A program made the translations under genes and the position numbers. Positions 5,443-7,465 of a stretch of 7,465 nucleotides of DNA are shown piece after piece. The stretch is from assembly GCA_932222125.1 (NCBI GenBank), contig CAKNZJ010000180.1, positions 1-7,465 of the forward strand. The letters are read 5' to 3'. The notes under the pieces were generated by a model. The model searched no databases. It had not been told where the DNA came from and saw only the letters and a list, made by a program, of their open reading frames with translations. How positions within the stretch are numbered: the stretch's first letter is position 1; each line of letters opens with the position of its first letter. Source of the DNA: an uncultured Clostridia bacterium (GTDB lineage: Bacteria; Bacillota; Clostridia; Oscillospirales; Oscillospiraceae).

Positions 5443-6378
5443 TTACCGCTCCTGGCTGCGCAGGCGTTTCTTCATCCACTGTTCCAACAGTTTGATGATG
5501 GTGTCCTGCATCTGCTTGGGGGTGTAGGAGCGGGGGAAATATTTGTGGAGGGTGTCAGAAGTCAGAACGATCTTATCGACCTCCGGCTTCTTTTCCTCCG
5601 ACATGATGCCCAGCATGGTGTCCTCATCCAGTTTCCCGGACTGACTGAGTTTTTTCATCCGCTGGGCCTGGGACAGCGATGGAGTAGCCTGTTCACTCTC
5701 AATGGTCTCCACCAAAAGTTCCTGTTCCTCTGGCTTCAAATAGGAAATTTCCACAGCGGGGGTCATGGCGATTTTCTTATCGTCCACCATTTGCTGAAGC
5801 TGGGGGGACAGATCATTGAGACGAACATACCGCTGAATTTGGGACCGGCTTTCGCCAGCTTCTTCTGCAACGACCTGAACGCTCTTTTTCCCGTCCGACT
5901 TGTACCCAACTTGGGTACAAGTTAAATCTCGTCTCGCGCCCTGTCGTTTGATAGCATCCAGCTTCATCTTATAGGCTTTCGCTTTCTCGCTGGGCAGGAT
6001 ATTTTCACGCTGGATATTACTATCCACCATGAAAATAATGGCGGTGTCCCGATCCAAATCCCGGACGATTACAGGCATGGTGTCCAGCCCTGCCAGTTCA
6101 CAGGCGTGTTTGCGCCGGTGTCCGGCCACCAACTCATAGCCGCCGCCCTCGCGGGGGCGGGCGATGGCGGGCATGAGAACGCCGTATTCCTTGACGCTCT
6201 CCACGGTTTCCTTCATAGAATCATCATCCCTTACGGAAAACGGATGGTCGGGGAACGGGTACAGCTCGGACAGCGGGATATTCTGCACCTTTTCCAGTTT
6301 CGCGTCCTGACGCTCCTGCTCCGTGGAGAACAGATCAGCGGCTGATGCCAGCTCTACTTTTCGCGCGCTGCTTTTCAA
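5443..6378 (-). CDS. parB: ParB/Spo0J-type chromosome and plasmid partition protein, 311 aa
   Basis: ParB proteins bind parS sites, spread along DNA as CTP-driven clamps, and are moved by ParA. The CTP-binding motif AGHRRKHA is at 85-92, and the second motif appears as IQRENILPSEKAKAY at 122-136. The helix-turn-helix is at about 165-186 (SVQVVAEEAGESRSQIQRYVRL). The N-terminus (about 12-30) resembles ParA-contact tails. The C-terminus ends in a basic helix (QWMKKRLRSQER). I take the TTG at 6378 as start because GGGAGGTG lies about nine bases upstream. It overlaps the 3' end of parA by 44 bases. A perfect 25-bp palindrome lies inside the gene at 5898-5922. AT content is somewhat higher than in its neighbours. 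Confidence 0.92.
   Translation of the reverse strand: MKSSARKVELASAADLFSTEQERQDAKLEKVQNIPLSELYPFPDHPFSVRDDDSMKETVESVKEYGVLMPAIARPREGGGYELVAGHRRKHACELAGLDTMPVIVRDLDRDTAIIFMVDSNIQRENILPSEKAKAYKMKLDAIKRQGARRDLTCTQVGYKSDGKKSVQVVAEEAGESRSQIQRYVRLNDLSPQLQQMVDDKKIAMTPAVEISYLKPEEQELLVETIESEQATPSLSQAQRMKKLSQSGKLDEDTMLGIMSEEKKPEVDKIVLTSDTLHKYFPRSYTPKQMQDTIIKLLEQWMKKRLRSQER
5898..5922. repeat. Perfect palindrome inside parB, candidate parS-like or operator site
   Basis: The arms ACTTGTACCCAA (5898-5909) and TTGGGTACAAGT (5911-5922) are exact reverse complements around a single C. The site falls in the codons for the stretch CTQVGYK of ParB, between the clamp motif and the helix-turn-helix. No other copy is visible in the window; GTACCC recurs only at 7357-7362. 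B. subtilis carries a parS site inside its own spo0J, which is the model for this idea. Confidence 0.55.
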
Positions 6379-7156
6379 GCTGTAACACCTCCCGCGTCAG
6401 ATTTCCATAGGCTTCGGCCACCTTCCCGCCGGGGTCATGGGCAAAGATGCTCTTACCCTCGGCGCTGGTCTCCTTGGCCCGGACAGAATGGGGTATCTCG
6501 GAATCGAATACCTTGATGTCCCCGCCGTAAGTCTCCCGGAGCAGGGCGCTGATCTCCCTGGCGAAGTTGGTCCGGCTGTCTACCATCGTCAGCAGGATGC
6601 CGTCAATGAGCAGTTTGGGATTGATCTGCCGCCGCACCTTGCCCACGGTCTGCAAGAGCTGTTCAAGCCCTTTCGCCGGGAGGTACTCCGCCTGGACGGG
6701 GACGATCAGGCGATTGGCAGCGGCCAGGGCGTTGACGGTGAGCATACCCAGGGAGGGCTGGCAGTCCAGCAGGATGTGGGTGTACTGTTTCCGAACCGTG
6801 TCCAGATACTGCCGCAGGATGGTCTCGCGGCTCATGGCGTTCACCAGCGACACCTCCATGCCGGAGAGTTGGATGTTTGATGGCATGAGGTCCACGCCCT
6901 CCGCATGATGCAGGATGCCCTCGCCGGGAGCGATGGGCTGATCGTTCAGCACCTTGCCCATCAGGTCCGAGAGAGTGACGGGCAGATCGTCCGGCTGGGA
7001 ATGGCCCAGGCTGATGGAAAGACTGGCCTGGGGGTCTACGTCCACCACTAACACCTTTTTCCCGGATTGGGCCAGCCCGACGCCGAGGTTTGCGCAAGTT
7101 GTACTCTTGCCCGTACCGCCTTTTTGATTGACTACGGCGATCACTTGGGCGTTCAT
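6335..7156 (-). CDS. parA: ParA/Soj-type partition ATPase, 273 aa
   Basis: ParA ATPases dimerise on ATP, bind nucleoid DNA without sequence preference, and carry ParB-parS complexes. The deviant Walker A motif KGGTGKSTT is at 12-20 and starts almost at the N-terminus, so there is no N-terminal DNA-binding domain and it is the short Soj/type Ib form. Walker A' appears as VDVDPQAS (38-45) and Walker B as ILLDCQPSLG (128-137). Residues 222-260 include the usual C-terminal helices. The ATG at 7156 has a GGGAG sequence about twelve bases upstream, a little far. The 3' end overlaps parB by 44 bases, which ties their synthesis together. Two tandem hairpins lie directly upstream. Confidence 0.95.
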   Translation of the reverse strand: MNAQVIAVVNQKGGTGKSTTCANLGVGLAQSGKKVLVVDVDPQASLSISLGHSQPDDLPVTLSDLMGKVLNDQPIAPGEGILHHAEGVDLMPSNIQLSGMEVSLVNAMSRETILRQYLDTVRKQYTHILLDCQPSLGMLTVNALAAANRLIVPVQAEYLPAKGLEQLLQTVGKVRRQINPKLLIDGILLTMVDSRTNFAREISALLRETYGGDIKVFDSEIPHSVRAKETSAEGKSIFAHDPGGKVAEAYGNLTREVLQLEKQRAKSRAGISR

Positions 7157-7180
7157 GTGTTCTCAACTCCCTACTACAAA

Positions 7181-7206
7181 TAAAAATGCCCCATCGCAAA
7201 ATGGGG
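7181..7206 (-). terminator. Terminator-like hairpin in the parA leader, possible attenuator
   Basis: On the minus strand, CCCCAT (7206-7201) pairs with ATGGGG (7194-7189) around a 6-base loop and is followed by CATTTTTA. It lies about 25 bases before the parA start. Its position between any upstream promoter and parA suggests attenuation rather than full termination. Confidence 0.5.
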
Positions 7207-7209
7207 ATG

Positions 7210-7244
7210 AAAAAAGGGAGAACATAGCTATGCTACATTCTCCC
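7210..7244 (-). terminator. Stronger hairpin with T6 run, upstream of parA
   Basis: Read on the minus strand, GGGAGAA pairs with TTCTCCC (7244-7238 with 7222-7216). A two-base mismatch follows, and then TAGC/GCTA closes a 3-base loop, giving 11 of 13 pairs. The stem is followed directly by TTTTTT (7215-7210). It has the form of an intrinsic terminator for leftward transcripts entering from the right. It overlaps a candidate promoter, so it could also be an operator. Confidence 0.55.
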
Positions 7245-7249
7245 GTAAA
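7221..7249 (-). promoter_or_regulatory. Weak candidate sigma-A promoter for the parA operon
   Basis: On the minus strand TTTACG (7249-7244) and TATGTT (7226-7221) are separated by 17 bases. Each matches the consensus at 4 of 6 positions. Transcription would start near 7214 and give a leader of about 58 bases containing the second hairpin. The overlap with the upstream hairpin would suit autoregulation by ParA or ParB. The match is weak. Confidence 0.3.
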
Positions 7250-7376
7250 AACAGTATGCAGTTGTCGGCCTTTGCCATTTTCTATTCCAGGGCGGGAACA
7301 GTCAGGAGCCAATCCGCCGCAATCCCGAATAAATCCTGGCTTTTTCAAAACTTTTCGTACCCTTCCCCAACAGCAC

Positions 7377-7465
7377 CTGTTCAATGAGTGGTACGCCAAG
7401 GACACCTCGAAGAAGATACGGGCGGTATTCCGCAATAAAGGTATGTCGGGCCAGCGGTTGGCAGT
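7377..7465 (+). pseudogene. 5'-truncated large serine recombinase fragment (continues past window)
   Basis: Translation from 7377 gives LFNEWYAKDTSKKIRAV, then FRNKGMSGQRLA. This is a very conserved internal stretch of TnpX/TndX-type large serine recombinases, just after the catalytic domain. The catalytic serine domain should lie upstream, but 7245-7376 shows nothing of it. Ahead of the match, 7354-7371 in another frame reads FVPFPN, close to the family's DFxPFRN that normally precedes NEWYAKD, so there may be a 5-base insertion at 7372-7376. The frame does remain open from an ATG at 7230 to the window end, but the upstream residues do not resemble a recombinase. It is either a decayed recombinase or the recombinase gene interrupted by the element. 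Confidence 0.7.

Larger units (their letters stand above)
1..7156 (-). mobile_element. Partial ICE, maintenance/replication module (Tn1549-like gene set)
   Basis: Ten genes run in one direction with short spacers or overlaps. Together they make a partition pair, a winged-helix replication protein with a DUF6017-like C-terminus, a PP-loop enzyme, a DUF4406/DUF7768-like protein and a sortase with its probable substrate. From family knowledge I associate this combination with Tn1549-like conjugative elements of gut Clostridia, where these genes precede the transfer genes. The transfer genes would lie left of base 1 and are not seen. A plasmid or phage-plasmid carrying the same module cannot be excluded. 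A serine recombinase fragment just beyond the right side fits an element end. The outer boundaries are not defined by any repeat I can see. Confidence 0.65.

Noticed and set aside
7163..7435. Minus-strand 90-residue open frame ending in a hydrophobic tail
   Set aside because: It is a TTG-started frame that overlaps the recombinase fragment antisense and reads through both hairpins; I see no domain, and the hairpins explain the sequence better.

Overview
The window looks like the maintenance and replication end of an integrative and conjugative element (ICE), or a plasmid-like relative, from a GC-rich gut Firmicute of the Clostridia/Oscillospiraceae kind. I base this on the mix of families, the strong AGGAGG-type ribosome binding sites, the use of TTG and GTG starts, and the high GC content. 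The gene set (ParA, ParB, a winged-helix/DUF6017-type replication protein, a PP-loop sulfotransferase-like protein, a DUF4406/DUF7768-like protein and a sortase) is one I associate with Tn1549-like elements. No relaxase, coupling protein or VirB4 lies in the window, so the ICE assignment rests on family knowledge.

All confidently called intact genes lie on the minus strand and are read from right to left. Transcription starts upstream of parA near 7,200, in a region with two tandem hairpins and a candidate promoter. parA (6335-7156) and parB (6335 overlap, to 5443) overlap by 44 bases. parB is followed by a terminator-like hairpin (5386-5425). Then come three small unrecognised genes: a Cys4 putative zinc protein (4749-5360), a GTG-started 89-residue protein overlapping it by 4 bases (4483-4752), and a very acidic 168-residue protein (3958-4464). 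A PP-loop ATPase of the PAPS-reductase family (3135-3920) follows; its start codon sits directly behind a 9-bp hairpin whose loop carries the best Shine-Dalgarno sequence. The replication protein (2210-3106) carries 15-bp iteron-like repeats inside its coding sequence. Last are a DUF4406/DUF7768-like protein (1810-2166), a secreted protein with a C-terminal sorting signal (869-1783), and a sortase (54-866) that starts 2 bases after it.

The logic is as follows. ParA and ParB would keep the excised circular form segregating, the DUF6017-type protein would start its replication (possibly at an origin inside its own gene), and the sortase would anchor its neighbour on the cell surface, perhaps as an aid to mating contact. 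The roles of the PP-loop protein and of the three small genes are not known to me.

At the far right, on the plus strand, 7377-7465 encodes a conserved internal stretch of a large serine recombinase (NEWYAKDTSKKIRAV and following), with no catalytic domain upstream. It is either a broken recombinase or the target into which the element inserted, so an element end may lie near 7355-7376. Bases 1-53 hold no callable gene. Bases 7245-7376 hold no gene I can support.
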